Assembly (NCBI GenBank): GCA_021791495.1
Contig: JAJYWN010000068.1
Span: 62,001 to 126,000 of the forward strand
Reading direction: 5' to 3'
Length of the DNA: 64,000 bases
Source of the DNA: Bacillota bacterium
Lineage (GTDB): Bacteria; Bacillota; Sulfobacillia; JAJYWN01
In this document: one piece after another, positions 34,265 through 41,973 of the stretch
Layout of the letters: each line of letters opens with the position of its first letter
Numbering within the stretch: position 1 is the first letter of the stretch
Notes under the pieces: generated by a model
What the model saw: only the letters and a program-made list of their open reading frames with translations
The model's database searches: none
What the model was told of the DNA's origin: nothing
Translations under genes and position numbers: made by a program

Positions 34265-35134
34265 TTGTCTTCGGGTGCGTCGGACGCCGGAAACGGAACG
34301 GACAAGGCCGGCATGCCGTTTGTTCTGGGTCCACGCCTGACCGCCATCGCCGCCCTCGTGCCCACCGGTTCTGTCGTTGCGGACATCGGCACCGACCATG
34401 CGGCCCTTCCCATCGCTTTGGTGCGTGCACATCGCGTTCCCAGGGCCATTGCTTCTGAAGTGGTTCCGGCGCCATTAGAATACGCGAGGCGTGTGGTAGT
34501 CGAGGCCGGCTGCGCGTCTCTGGTCGACGTTCGTTTCGGATCCGGCCTGAGCGTGCTGCAGCCCGGCGAGGCAGAGTGCATTGTCTTGGCCGGCATGGGG
34601 GCCTGGACCATCCTTGACATCATCCATGCCCATCCGGAGGTGGCCCGGACGGCGGTAGCCTTGGTCCTTCAGCCGCAAACCGAGCCGGAGCTGGTCCGAC
34701 GGACCTTAGCCCAGGAGGGGTTCGGCCTCTTGGATGAACGCCTGTCCCGCGAGGGGGAACGCTTCTACGTAGTCATGGCCTATCGCTGGACCGGGGAGAC
34801 GGTGACACGGGTCCCCGCCGCAGGTGTCGGGGAAGCGCAGACTGCCTCGCGTGGCGCGGTCGGCCACCCCATCCCGCCTGTCGCTCCTAACCCAGCGGAC
34901 ATTCCGGCCAACCTCCTCTGGGAGATTGGCCCGCGCCTGCTCACCACCGGCGATCCGCTGTTGGTGCCGTTCTTGAGGCACTTAGCCGCCATCGAGGAAC
35001 GGAAGCTATCGGGTCAGGGACGGGGCACCACCACCCGTGCCCGCGCGGCCCGGGCCCGGACGACGAAGCGACTGGCCGTTTTGAAGCGTTTGGCAGATGA
35101 GTATAGCAGGAAAGTTACCGGTGGGGAGCGCTGA
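34265..35134 (+). CDS. trmK: tRNA (adenine(22)-N1)-methyltransferase
   Basis: A COG2384 class I methyltransferase that methylates A22 of tRNA. SAM-binding motif I is VVADIGTDHAALPIAL near residue 38-53 and the catalytic-region motif is CIVLAGMGAWTILDII near 100. The C-terminal part from about residue 170 is a Pro/Ala-rich spacer then helical (RARTTKRLAVLKRLADEYS). TTG 34265 follows AGGAGGGGTGG; ATG 34235 is an alternative start. Its neighbour nif3 (yqfO) follows as in B. subtilis yqfN-yqfO, where the pair lies downstream of sigA. Confidence 0.88.
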   Translation: MSSGASDAGNGTDKAGMPFVLGPRLTAIAALVPTGSVVADIGTDHAALPIALVRAHRVPRAIASEVVPAPLEYARRVVVEAGCASLVDVRFGSGLSVLQPGEAECIVLAGMGAWTILDIIHAHPEVARTAVALVLQPQTEPELVRRTLAQEGFGLLDERLSREGERFYVVMAYRWTGETVTRVPAAGVGEAQTASRGAVGHPIPPVAPNPADIPANLLWEIGPRLLTTGDPLLVPFLRHLAAIEERKLSGQGRGTTTRARAARARTTKRLAVLKRLADEYSRKVTGGER

Positions 35135-35192
35135 TTCCAAGTGGCTGATTCCATTCCGAGCAGTTGATTTCGAGCGGTCGATTCTGAGCGGC
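35130..35192. repeat. Degenerate 14-bp tandem repeats between trmK and nif3
   Basis: From the trmK stop, units GCTGATTCCAAGTG, GCTGATTCCATTCCGAGCA (5 bp longer), GTTGATTTCGAGCG and GTCGATTCTGAGCG run head to tail. The first unit includes the trmK stop codon. No gene is present in the 116-bp spacer. Confidence 0.7.
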
Positions 35193-35250
35193 GACGGCTA
35201 ATCCCGGCCGCGCCGGCAACCGACACTGGCGTTAAAGGGAGCGAGAGGTC

Positions 35251-36405
35251 TTGCCCACCGTAGCCGACATAATACACCTGGTCGAAGAATTGGCGCCACC
35301 CCAATATGGTCTGCCCGGTGACCCGGGCGGCCTGCAGCTTGGTGAGGCGAAGGCCGAGGTCCGGCGTGTCTTGGTGGCCCTCGACCTCACCGGAGACGTC
35401 CTGGACCGGGCGTCCGCCGCCATGGCCGACCTGATCGTCCTCCATCACCCGCCGGTCTTCCGCCCCCTGACCGACCTGAGGGCGGACCGCCCGCATAACC
35501 GCCTTCTCCTGAGGGCGGCTGCCGCCGACGTCGCTATCTGCGCCTGGCACACCGCTCTCGACTCCGCCCCCGGCGGCATCAACGACTGGCTTGCCGCGCG
35601 CCTGGGCCTGAGCGACGCCACACCCCTTCTCGAGACCGGGCGTGAGAAACTCTACAAGGTGGCCGTCTTCGTGCCCGTCGGGTACGAAGACACCGTCCGA
35701 CAGGCCATGGGCGACGCCGGCGCGGGGTACATTGGCAACTATAGCCACTGCACCTTCGCTGCCCCCGGCACCGGCACTTTCAAGGCGTTGCCGGGCGCCA
35801 CACCTTTCCTCGGCCGCGTCGGCGAACTGGAACGGGCGGCCGAACTCCGCCTGGAGACCATTGCCCCCGCCTCCCGTCTGCCGTCTGTGCTATCGGCCAT
35901 GCTGGCGGCCCACCCCTATGAAGAGGTGGCCTACGACGTGTATGCCCTTGAAAACCAGGGGCCACAAAGCGGTCTGGGGCGCGTCGGCAAAGTGAGGGAT
36001 ACGGATGGCAGCCCGGCCATCACCGGCCGCGACTGGCTGCGGCGCTGCCAGGCGATTTGGCCCTCCGTCGCGGCTTCCAGCGTCGCGGCTTCCACCACCG
36101 CGGCCCCCAGCGTTTGCGTCACGGCTGGGGCCTCGCGCCTGGACGCGCTGTTCTCCAGCGCCGCCGGTTGCAGTGGTGACGGTGGTCGCCTGGTGGACAC
36201 CGCCATTCGCCGGGGAGCGGCAGCCTTGGTGACCGGGGAAACCGGATACCACGATCGGATGCTGGCAGAGGAAGAAGGCCTGCTCCTTGTCGAAGTTGGA
36301 CACGGTCCCAGCGAAGCCGTCTACCTTCCGATTCTGGCGGACCGTCTCGGCGAACGTGCCGCGGCGGCGGGTTGGGACGTCGACCTGGAAGTGGTCCTTC
36401 ACTAA
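35251..36405 (+). CDS. Nif3-like dinuclear metal-centre protein (YqfO type)
   Basis: A 384-aa NIF3/DUF34 protein. N-terminal metal ligands are in LIVLHHPPVFRPL near residue 66 and CAWHTALDSAPGGIND near 98; the C-terminal ones are in LVTGETGYHDRMLAEEEGL near 330 and EVGHGPSEAV near 349. A PII/CutA-like middle domain (about 128-235; KVAVFVPVGYED, PYEEVAYDVYALE) marks the YqfO form. A Ser/Ala/Val-rich stretch (SVAASSVAASTTAAPSV, about 271-287) is an unusual insertion. The function of the family is unresolved. TTG 35251 is used (GGGAGCGAGAGG before it). Confidence 0.88.
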   Translation: MPTVADIIHLVEELAPPQYGLPGDPGGLQLGEAKAEVRRVLVALDLTGDVLDRASAAMADLIVLHHPPVFRPLTDLRADRPHNRLLLRAAAADVAICAWHTALDSAPGGINDWLAARLGLSDATPLLETGREKLYKVAVFVPVGYEDTVRQAMGDAGAGYIGNYSHCTFAAPGTGTFKALPGATPFLGRVGELERAAELRLETIAPASRLPSVLSAMLAAHPYEEVAYDVYALENQGPQSGLGRVGKVRDTDGSPAITGRDWLRRCQAIWPSVAASSVAASTTAAPSVCVTAGASRLDALFSSAAGCSGDGGRLVDTAIRRGAAALVTGETGYHDRMLAEEEGLLLVEVGHGPSEAVYLPILADRLGERAAAAGWDVDLEVVLH

Positions 36406-36422
36406 GGGCGGGGGTGCAAGAG

Positions 36423-37139
36423 GTGAGAGAGAAGTTACGCGCGCTACTGGCCCTGCAGAAAGTGGATAGTCGCATCGATGAACTGAACGCCACGGTGGCC
36501 CGGCTGAAGGACGATCCTGAGCTGGCGGCCCTGCGGGCGGACCTGGCGGCCAAGACCGAGCAGGCGGGATTATTGGACCATCGGGCGCAGGAGATCGCCC
36601 GTCAGATCAAATGGAACGAAGGTGAGGTCCGCGGCCTGCGCGACGCGGTGCGGACCCACGAACGCAAGCTGTATGGGGGCACTATCAATAACCCAAAAGA
36701 ATTGTCCCAGCTACAGGCGAAGATTGAGGAGATCAAGCAGGCCATCGGGAAGTTGGAGGACCAGACTCTGGACCTGATGCTCGAAGCGGAGGACCTGACC
36801 CCCAAGGTGGCCGGGGCCAAGGAGGGAGTCACCGCTGCCACCGCCGCTGTCGCCGCACGGGAGAGCGCCAACACCGCCGACCTTGCGGCCGCCAGTGCGG
36901 AGCTATCCGAATTGCCGGCACAGCGGCAGGAAGCGGCTGCGGCCGTGGACCCGAAGCTTCTGCCGGACTACGATTATGTGCGTTCGCGGCGCGCCGGCGC
37001 AGCCGTAGTAGTGCTGGACCGGGGTGTTTGCCCCGGTTGCCGGATGGCCGTGCCTCCGATGCTGCAAAGCCGCATCCGTGAAGGAACGGCTGTCGTCAGA
37101 TGTGAGAACTGCGGGCGCTTCCTGTGCTGGCCGGAGTGA
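36423..37139 (+). CDS. Coiled-coil C4-type zinc-ribbon protein (COG1579)
   Basis: A 238-aa protein made of a long antiparallel coiled coil (about 1-185; LALQKVDSRIDELNATVARL, KLYGGTINNPKELSQLQAKI) and a C-terminal zinc ribbon CPGCRMAVPP ... CENCGRFLC (about 206-235). It belongs to the COG1579/CdsZ group, some members of which bind nucleic acid or act in translation or membrane processes. GTG 36423 is chosen (GGGCGGGGG about 9 bases before); GTG 36414 is possible. It lies 17 bp after nif3 and 4 bp before rnhA, so it is probably one operon. Confidence 0.85.
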   Translation: MREKLRALLALQKVDSRIDELNATVARLKDDPELAALRADLAAKTEQAGLLDHRAQEIARQIKWNEGEVRGLRDAVRTHERKLYGGTINNPKELSQLQAKIEEIKQAIGKLEDQTLDLMLEAEDLTPKVAGAKEGVTAATAAVAARESANTADLAAASAELSELPAQRQEAAAAVDPKLLPDYDYVRSRRAGAAVVVLDRGVCPGCRMAVPPMLQSRIREGTAVVRCENCGRFLCWPE

Positions 37140-37143
37140 GTCC

Positions 37144-37824
37144 ATGCTGCCAAGAATCATTCTGAACACTGATGGCGGTTCCAGGCGCAATCCCGGTCCC
37201 GCCGGCATCGGCGCCGTGGTCAGCGATGCCGAGGGCCGGACGCTGGCCCAGCTTTCCGAGTACATTGGGACTGCCACCAATAACGAAGCCGAATACCAGG
37301 CCCTCATCAACGGCCTTGATCTCTGCCGCCGGACGGTGGAGGCGAAGAAAGTCTATCTCCTGGTCCACCTGGATTCAGAGCTGGTAGCCCGGCAGGTAGA
37401 AGGGGTTTACAAGGTCAAAGAAGAGCGCCTGAAACCCCTGGTCCGGCAGGTCCGTTCGCTGCTGACGGCTTTCGCTGCCTGGCGCGTGGAGTCCGTGCCG
37501 CGGGAACGCAACAAACTGGCCGACCAACTGGTCAACCAGGCTATCGACCGTGAGCTGGAGAGTCGAACCGCCGCGGCGACGAAAGGCGAACCGGCGACCC
37601 CGCCGCCGATCACGGCGGCCCCAGCGGGCCCAGTGTCCCCGGCGTCCCCACCTGTGCCCGACCCATCGCACCGTCGAAGGGTCGCACCTCCCGACGGGCA
37701 ACTTAGCTTTGCGGACCTTGGTCTACTGGGCAACAACGGCGAGGCCTCTGCCGCGCCCGCGGCGGCCCCCAAGGGAGTCGCCGCAAACCCACGCCGCGCC
37801 CCGCAAGATGGACGAAACCGCTGA
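37144..37824 (+). CDS. rnhA: Ribonuclease HI family protein with long C-terminal extension
   Basis: A 226-aa protein whose first 135 residues are RNase HI: NTDGGSRRNPGPAGIGAVV (first Asp near residue 9), NNEAEYQALINGL (Glu near 44), LVHLDSELVARQVEGVYKVK (Asp near 76) and NKLADQLVNQAID (Asp near 123). It belongs to the short archaeal/YpeP-like subgroup that lacks the basic protrusion. The remaining 90 residues are Pro/Ala-rich and contain GQLSFADLGLL, resembling the C-terminal end of some Bacillota homologues. It removes RNA from RNA-DNA hybrids. Confidence 0.88.
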   Translation: MLPRIILNTDGGSRRNPGPAGIGAVVSDAEGRTLAQLSEYIGTATNNEAEYQALINGLDLCRRTVEAKKVYLLVHLDSELVARQVEGVYKVKEERLKPLVRQVRSLLTAFAAWRVESVPRERNKLADQLVNQAIDRELESRTAAATKGEPATPPPITAAPAGPVSPASPPVPDPSHRRRVAPPDGQLSFADLGLLGNNGEASAAPAAAPKGVAANPRRAPQDGRNR

Positions 37825-37869
37825 AGTGCAGCACAGGCAAGATCGGGCAACTGAACAATCCTGTGAAAA

Positions 37870-37900
37870 CGGGCCGCTCTCCGGAGCGGCCCTGTATTTT
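37870..37900 (+). terminator. Rho-independent terminator after rnhA
   Basis: GGGCCGCTC, loop TCCG, GAGCGGCCC: a 9-bp perfect stem followed by TGTATTTTT. It closes the trmK-nif3-zinc ribbon-rnhA group. Confidence 0.9.
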
Positions 37901-37975
37901 TCCAGAGCATGCTGTAAATACTTAAGACCGCAAGCGAAAGATGCTGTAATTCCTAATGATAGTGAGGGGAGACTC

Positions 37976-38821
37976 GTGGGCGAAGAGGCCACCAACTTGA
38001 GAAACGAAACCGGAGATACCATGACCGTCACCGCCACCACCACCGCCGGCACCCAGACCACCCAAGTGGCAACCGGCAACCGGCATGACCCCACCGGCCA
38101 CCGTGGGCGGGGGAAGGGAATGGCCGGACGGGCCGACCTTGAGTTCATTTTCGACCGCCTCGGCCAGATGCCGAACCTCCGCTCGGCCCTGTTGACCCGG
38201 TTGGACGACGAGTACCGGAACTACCGGCAGGCCATCGAACGCACCCTCTCCGCCTTGGCCGACATGCTCCGCTATGGGCTGGAACCGCTGGAGCAGCGTG
38301 TCGCTGATCTGGAGAGCCGGATGGAGAACCTTGCCACGACCATGGCCTACCCGATGCGGAGCCAGGAGCCGCCGCCTCGCCTCGGCCTGCGGCGCGGTGC
38401 CCGCGCCACGACCTACAATTCCTACCCGGGTCGCAAAGAGCGCATCAAGTGGGGCTCCGAGCCCGAGGAGATTCGCTCGAACCTCTTGGCCCACCTGCGG
38501 CGTATCGTGGGCAATCAAGATTCGCAGATCTGCATTGAGGTCCTACGGAATCAGCTTCCCAGCGCCCTGCGCTGGATTTATGGGAAAAACGCCGTTTTCA
38601 AGGGTTTGGACGACTTGCGACGCGAGTACCGGAAGACCAAGCCTGGGGCGGCTTCTGGAAGTGACACCGGGACCGCCAGCGCCCTGGCCTCCGGCGTCGC
38701 CGGCCATAGCCCGGTGGATGCCGGCAGTGATGGGAGCGGCGAGGCCCGGGTCGCCGGGGCGGCAGCTGCCACCACGGCAGCGGCACCTACTGCCGCGGCC
38801 CAGGTCTCGAACGGGAGTTAA
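37976..38821 (+). CDS. Uncharacterised 281-aa protein
   Basis: GTG 37976, with GAGGGGAG 7 bases upstream, opens a 281-aa soluble protein I do not recognise. Residues 1-50 are Thr/Gly-rich and disordered (TVTATTTAGTQTTQVATGN). Residues 55-140 are helical and amphipathic (LEFIFDRLGQMPNLRSALL, EPLEQRVADLESRMENLATT), suggesting a coiled coil. A basic linker leads to a second helical block (about 160-215; IRSNLLAHLRRIVGNQDSQI, LPSALRWIYGKNAVFKGLDD). The tail is Ala/Gly-rich. It is a one-gene unit with its own terminators on both sides. The basic middle might bind nucleic acid; that is a guess. Confidence 0.7.
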   Translation: MGEEATNLRNETGDTMTVTATTTAGTQTTQVATGNRHDPTGHRGRGKGMAGRADLEFIFDRLGQMPNLRSALLTRLDDEYRNYRQAIERTLSALADMLRYGLEPLEQRVADLESRMENLATTMAYPMRSQEPPPRLGLRRGARATTYNSYPGRKERIKWGSEPEEIRSNLLAHLRRIVGNQDSQICIEVLRNQLPSALRWIYGKNAVFKGLDDLRREYRKTKPGAASGSDTGTASALASGVAGHSPVDAGSDGSGEARVAGAAAATTAAAPTAAAQVSNGS

Positions 38822-38844
38822 AGCCCCAATCCTCCTTGTGACAT

Positions 38845-38873
38845 GGCCGTCCCATCCGGGACGGCCCTTTTTT
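38845..38873 (+). terminator. Rho-independent terminator after the 281-aa protein gene
   Basis: GGCCGTCCC, loop ATCC, GGGACGGCC followed by C and six T: a textbook terminator 24 bp after the stop. Confidence 0.93.
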
Positions 38874-38889
38874 GCTATATAATTGGGTT

Positions 38890-39165
38890 ATGACTTCTCC
38901 TTCGGGCGGCGAATGGTACTTCGCTTGGCAGGTCTTCCTGGGCCTCAGCGCCCTTGGGGCACTCCTGATCATCCTGGGCCTGACGGGGCTGTTGTCTCTG
39001 AAATGCCCGCGATGCCGCGGCAGGTTGCGGGGAGAAAAGCGCGTCATCGAACCGGCGGCACCCGGGCGACCGGGGCGGGGTGTCATCACTTACACTTGCG
39101 CACGCTGCGGTTTTGTGGATACAAGGGAGTTCGCCGTCCGGGCCCGCCACCAGCCCGAGCCTTAA
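38890..39165 (+). CDS. Small membrane protein with zinc-ribbon motif
   Basis: A 91-aa protein: one transmembrane helix (about residues 9-33, WQVFLGLSALGALLIILGLT), then a cytoplasmic zinc ribbon CPRCRGR ... CARCGF (about 39-77). Function unknown. TATAAT at 38878-38883 ends only 6 bp before the ATG, so a transcript from it would start at about the A of ATG and be leaderless. TTG 38872 is an alternative start. It overlaps the convergent proC gene by 4 bp. Confidence 0.65.
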   Translation: MTSPSGGEWYFAWQVFLGLSALGALLIILGLTGLLSLKCPRCRGRLRGEKRVIEPAAPGRPGRGVITYTCARCGFVDTREFAVRARHQPEP

Positions 39166-40088
39166 TCCCCTTTGGCCGGTTGCGTCCGGAAACCGGCGCT
39201 GATTTCCGCCGACCGGCGCGCCGCGCTGTGCACCGCCTGCTTGATGGCGTCGGCCAGGCGCATCTCGCTCATGGCGCGCAAGGCTGCCTCGGTGGTCCCC
39301 CGCGCCGAAGTCACTTGGGCCCGAAGCCGGGCCGGGTCGGCGCCATCCTGACGAAGCATGGCCGCGGCGCCCTGCAGAGTCTGCACCGCCAGCGCCTTGG
39401 CCAGTTCAGGTCCCAAGCCCACCTCGCGCGCCGCCTCAATCAAGGTTTCGGTGAAGTAGTAGAAGTAGGCCGGCCCCGATCCACTCACCGCGGTCACGGC
39501 GTCCAATAGGGTCTCGTCAACCAGGTAAACGTCGCCCACGGCCCTGAAAAGGTCCATGGTGTGGGCCACCAGTTCCTGAGGCGTTCCGTCCGGCGCGGCG
39601 ACGGCTGTGGCCGATGCCCCAACCAGGGAAGACGTATTGGGCATGGCCCGGACGAGGTGCACCCCACCCGGAAGCGAGGCTGCCAGGAAGGACAAGGGTA
39701 GTCCGGCCACCGCCGATACGAGAAGGGTCCCGGGGGAAAGGAGAGATGCCACCTGTTCCAGCGCGGCCGCCGCGTCTTGTGGCTTGACAGCCAGGACCAC
39801 GGTGTGGGCGTCGGCCAGAAGGTCCCGCTTGTCCCGCCCGGTCCTGACGCCGAGAGCGGCGAAACGCTCCAGGCGGCCGTCATCCGAGCGGTTGCAGACC
39901 CTCAACCGGGTGGGGGTGGTCGCCGACTGTTCGAGCAGGCCCGAGACCAAGCTCCAGGCCAGGCTGCCCGCTCCCACGAACGCGATGGTACGTGCGTCGA
40001 GGGAAACCGTTGAACTGCCGCCCGCCAGACCTCTGCCCGTTGAACTGCTATCTGCCTGGCTAGATTCGTTTCTCGCCACACTGGTCAT
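39162..40088 (-). CDS. proC: Pyrroline-5-carboxylate reductase
   Basis: ProC reduces 1-pyrroline-5-carboxylate to proline with NAD(P)H. With ATG 40088 (GGAGGGG 7 bases upstream) the protein is 308 aa, including about 30 extra N-terminal residues before IAFVGAGSLAWSLVSGLL. Diagnostic motifs: VVLAVKPQD near 100, VRAMPNTSSLVGASATAV near 150, and the C-terminal signature DAVTAVSGSGPAYFYYFTET near 200 followed by TSARGTTEAAL near 265. A proline-type T-box leader precedes it, so expression should rise when tRNA-Pro is uncharged. Confidence 0.95.
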   Translation of the reverse strand: MTSVARNESSQADSSSTGRGLAGGSSTVSLDARTIAFVGAGSLAWSLVSGLLEQSATTPTRLRVCNRSDDGRLERFAALGVRTGRDKRDLLADAHTVVLAVKPQDAAAALEQVASLLSPGTLLVSAVAGLPLSFLAASLPGGVHLVRAMPNTSSLVGASATAVAAPDGTPQELVAHTMDLFRAVGDVYLVDETLLDAVTAVSGSGPAYFYYFTETLIEAAREVGLGPELAKALAVQTLQGAAAMLRQDGADPARLRAQVTSARGTTEAALRAMSEMRLADAIKQAVHSAARRSAEISAGFRTQPAKGD

Positions 40089-40224
40089 TGGGGAGCCCCT
40101 CCTACACTTCTGGCCACTGCTGTGCGGTGCTTGTGTTCCTACCACGCCTACCGTTCCTGCCACCCGTTCGTCCCACCCGTTTATGTCGCCCGCGTGCTGC
40201 CACCCGTGCCGCCACCGGGCAAAA

Positions 40225-40541
40225 GAAAAACAAAAAAACCGCCCCAACAAAAGGACGGTTTCATCCGCGGTACCACCTTAATCTCCGCCCCCCGCGTCTT
40301 GGCCTACGGCCCGGTACGGGGGCGGAACTCGACAGGCCACGTCTTTCATGGCCCCACGCTATAACGGGCGAACCCGCTGGTCTTGTCGACTCGAGCTCCG
40401 GGGTGGGTTGGCGGGTTTCGGCGGCGGCCCCTCGCACCGTGTGGGGCGCTCTCTTGGCACCGTGGCGACCCGTTACTGGTCCCCTTCTCAGCCTTTGCCT
40501 GTATTCGCGTCCTCTGGAACTGCTGGCCGACGCTGGATTTA
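40225..40541 (-). promoter_or_regulatory. T-box leader (tRNA-Pro-responsive) upstream of proC
   Basis: On the minus strand AAGGTGGTACCGCG (40279-40266) is the T-box antiterminator sequence, followed by the terminator arms AAACCG/CGGTTT and a T-run (40261-40232). Upstream elements fit Stem I: GACCAGTAACGGGTC (an AGTA-type loop), AAGAGAGC and a CCGGAGCTC box. Proline codons (CCA, CCC) precede that box near 40400-40415, but I cannot fix which triplet is the specifier. tRNA-Pro specificity is inferred from proC. The 40089-40215 stretch between leader and gene has imperfect CCACCCGTT repeats. Confidence 0.88.
40232..40261 (-). terminator. Regulated terminator of the proC T-box
   Basis: Read on the minus strand, AAACCGTCC ... 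GGGGCGGTTT forms a stem followed by seven T then GTTTTT. It is mutually exclusive with the T-box antiterminator whose 3' half is shared. Confidence 0.8.
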
Positions 40542-40547
40542 CGGTTA

Positions 40548-40576
40548 AGAATACTGCACTCCACGTTCCACGTCAA
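40548..40576 (-). promoter_or_regulatory. Promoter of the proC T-box transcript
   Basis: TTGACG (40576-40571), 17 bases, TATTCT (40553-40548) on the minus strand. The start point predicted near 40541 leaves about 310 nt for the T-box leader, a normal length. Confidence 0.7.
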
Positions 40577-40673
40577 CAGCTTTCGGACCTGGTTGCGCCA
40601 AATCCGACTCGCGGCCCGCTGGGTAATAATGGTTTCACACATTGATCATCGCGACGCGCCGGCCGCCATCGGG

Positions 40674-40749
40674 TGCCGCTTGTCAGCATGCCGCTCGTCA
40701 GCAGTGCCGCTCGTCAGCAGTGCCGCTTATCAACTGCTGCTTGTCAGCG
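40674..40749. repeat. 15-16 bp tandem repeats upstream of rnpB
   Basis: Units TGCCGCTTGTCAGCA (40674-40688), TGCCGCTCGTCAGCAG (40689-40704), TGCCGCTCGTCAGCAG (40705-40720), a diverged TGCCGCTTATCAACTG (40721-40736) and a partial copy ending GCTTGTCAGCG follow each other. The array ends at the -35 of an upstream rnpB promoter, between the divergent proC and rnpB transcripts. Confidence 0.85.
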
Positions 40750-40884
40750 TTGACTCGCTGAAAATAAAGTGCTACGATGTGTTTCCCGACGCAACAAGAC
40801 GCCGCGCGGAAGTGCGCCGAAAGGCGCTGCGCTGTGTAGTGAGCGAAGCGGCATGTTTGGATCGAGTGGTATGTGTGAGATAAT
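40750..40884 (+). promoter_or_regulatory. Two promoter candidates for rnpB
   Basis: P1: TTGACT (40750-40755), 17 bases, TACGAT (40773-40778). P2: TTGGAT (40857-40862), 16 bases, GATAAT (40879-40884). P2 predicts a start near 40891, almost at the 5' end of the RNA; P1 would add a leader of about 110 nt needing processing. Confidence 0.6.
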
Positions 40885-40898
40885 GTTGAAAAGAGGCG

Positions 40899-41239
40899 TT
40901 AACCGGGCTGGATGGTCGCGGGGGCCGCTGGGCCTCTGAGGAAAGTCCGAGCTCCGCAGGGCAGGGTGCTGGGTAACACCCAGCGGGGGTGACCCCAGGG
41001 AAAGTGCCACAGAAATATACCGCCGTCCGCACGGACGGCAAGGGTGCAACGGTGCGGTAAGAGCGCACCGGCGGCCGGGCGACCGGTCGGCCAGGTAAAC
41101 CCCACCCGGAGAAAGACCGAATAGGAGAGGGATGACGCTGCCCGCCGACCTCTCGGGTAAGGTCGCTGGAGACGCTTGGTAACAGGCGCCCAAGATAGAT
41201 GACCATCCGCGACAGGACTCGGCTTACAGGCCCGGTTAA
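40899..41239 (+). ncRNA. rnpB: RNase P RNA, class A-like
   Basis: The catalytic RNA of RNase P (tRNA 5' maturation). Universally conserved pieces appear in order: GAGGAAAGTCCGAGCTCC (CR I, about 40938-40955), ACAGAAATATACCGCC (about 41009), AGGGTGCAACGGTGCGGTAA then GAGCGCACCGG (about 41040-41070), AAACCCCACCCGGAG, and GATAGATGACCATCCGCGAC then AGGACTCGGCTTACAG near the 3' end. P1 is TTAACCGGGC (40899-40908) with GCCCGGTTAA (41230-41239), giving the borders used. The ancestral A type rather than the Bacillus B type fits Clostridia-like lineages. Confidence 0.97.
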
Positions 41240-41241
41240 AG

Positions 41242-41254
41242 GCCTCCTTTTTTT
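41242..41254 (+). terminator. rnpB terminator
   Basis: GCCTC (41242-41246) can pair with GAGGC (40893-40897), extending P1, and is followed by C and seven T (41248-41254). Confidence 0.7.
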
Positions 41255-41311
41255 GGTCTACTCCAAGCATCACGCTGTCACCACCGTGCCTGGGCGCAGG
41301 GGAGAGCCACA

Positions 41312-41968
41312 GTGCCAGAGAAGAATCCACGGAAAAGGAACCGCCTGGCGACCCGAACAATCACCCGGAGACCCGACCACATGGGCGAACCTCGTTTGCC
41401 AGACCTGCAATCTATCTTTGACCACCTGAACCGCCTGCATTTCGGCGGCCGGCTGTCCGCCCGCCTGGAATGGAGCGACCGCCTGACGCGGGCCGCCGGC
41501 AAATGCTACCAAGGGCCAGAGGGCGCTACCATCCGCGTGGCACGGCGGTACATCGAACAGTTCCCAGACGCTCTTCCTAACCTCATGCTGCACGAAATGA
41601 TCCACCTGGTGACACGCGGCCACGGCGCCGCCTTTAAGGCCGAAGCCCGCCGCTGCGGCGTCGAGCCGAACCAAGCATTCATCCACTGCCAGCCCTTTGC
41701 CCCGCCGCGCCCTGTCCGCTACGTCTACCGCTGCCCGGTCTGCGGCCGCGAGTACCGCAGCCGCCGCAAAGGCCAGTGGGCCTGCGGAGCCTGCTACCAC
41801 CAGACCGGCCGCCGCCATCGCCTGAGGCTGGTGGCCGCTCTCGAACCCCGTTCACCAGGGAAAACCGCACGTAACCCAGCCTCCGGTCGTGGGTTAGCAG
41901 GGAAAGGAAAGACGACGGAGAATCACGGCCCGAGCGGATTCGACAACCAACCTCGCCGGGGGAGGTGA
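41312..41968 (+). CDS. SprT-like zinc metallopeptidase domain protein
   Basis: A 218-aa SprT/Spartan-like protein. LFHLN-type start DHLNRLHFGGRLSARLEWS (about 30-50) leads to the zincin motif MLHEMIHLVTRGHGAAFK (HExxH...H, about 93-110), and then a C4 zinc ribbon CPVCGREYRSRRKGQWACG (about 137-156). The tail is basic and disordered. The family includes DNA-protein crosslink proteases in eukaryotes; bacterial members are mostly untested. GTG 41312 follows GGGGAGAG. A short rubredoxin-like gene follows 5 bp downstream, probably in the same operon. Confidence 0.85.
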   Translation: MPEKNPRKRNRLATRTITRRPDHMGEPRLPDLQSIFDHLNRLHFGGRLSARLEWSDRLTRAAGKCYQGPEGATIRVARRYIEQFPDALPNLMLHEMIHLVTRGHGAAFKAEARRCGVEPNQAFIHCQPFAPPRPVRYVYRCPVCGREYRSRRKGQWACGACYHQTGRRHRLRLVAALEPRSPGKTARNPASGRGLAGKGKTTENHGPSGFDNQPRRGR

Positions 41969-41973
41969 GACCT

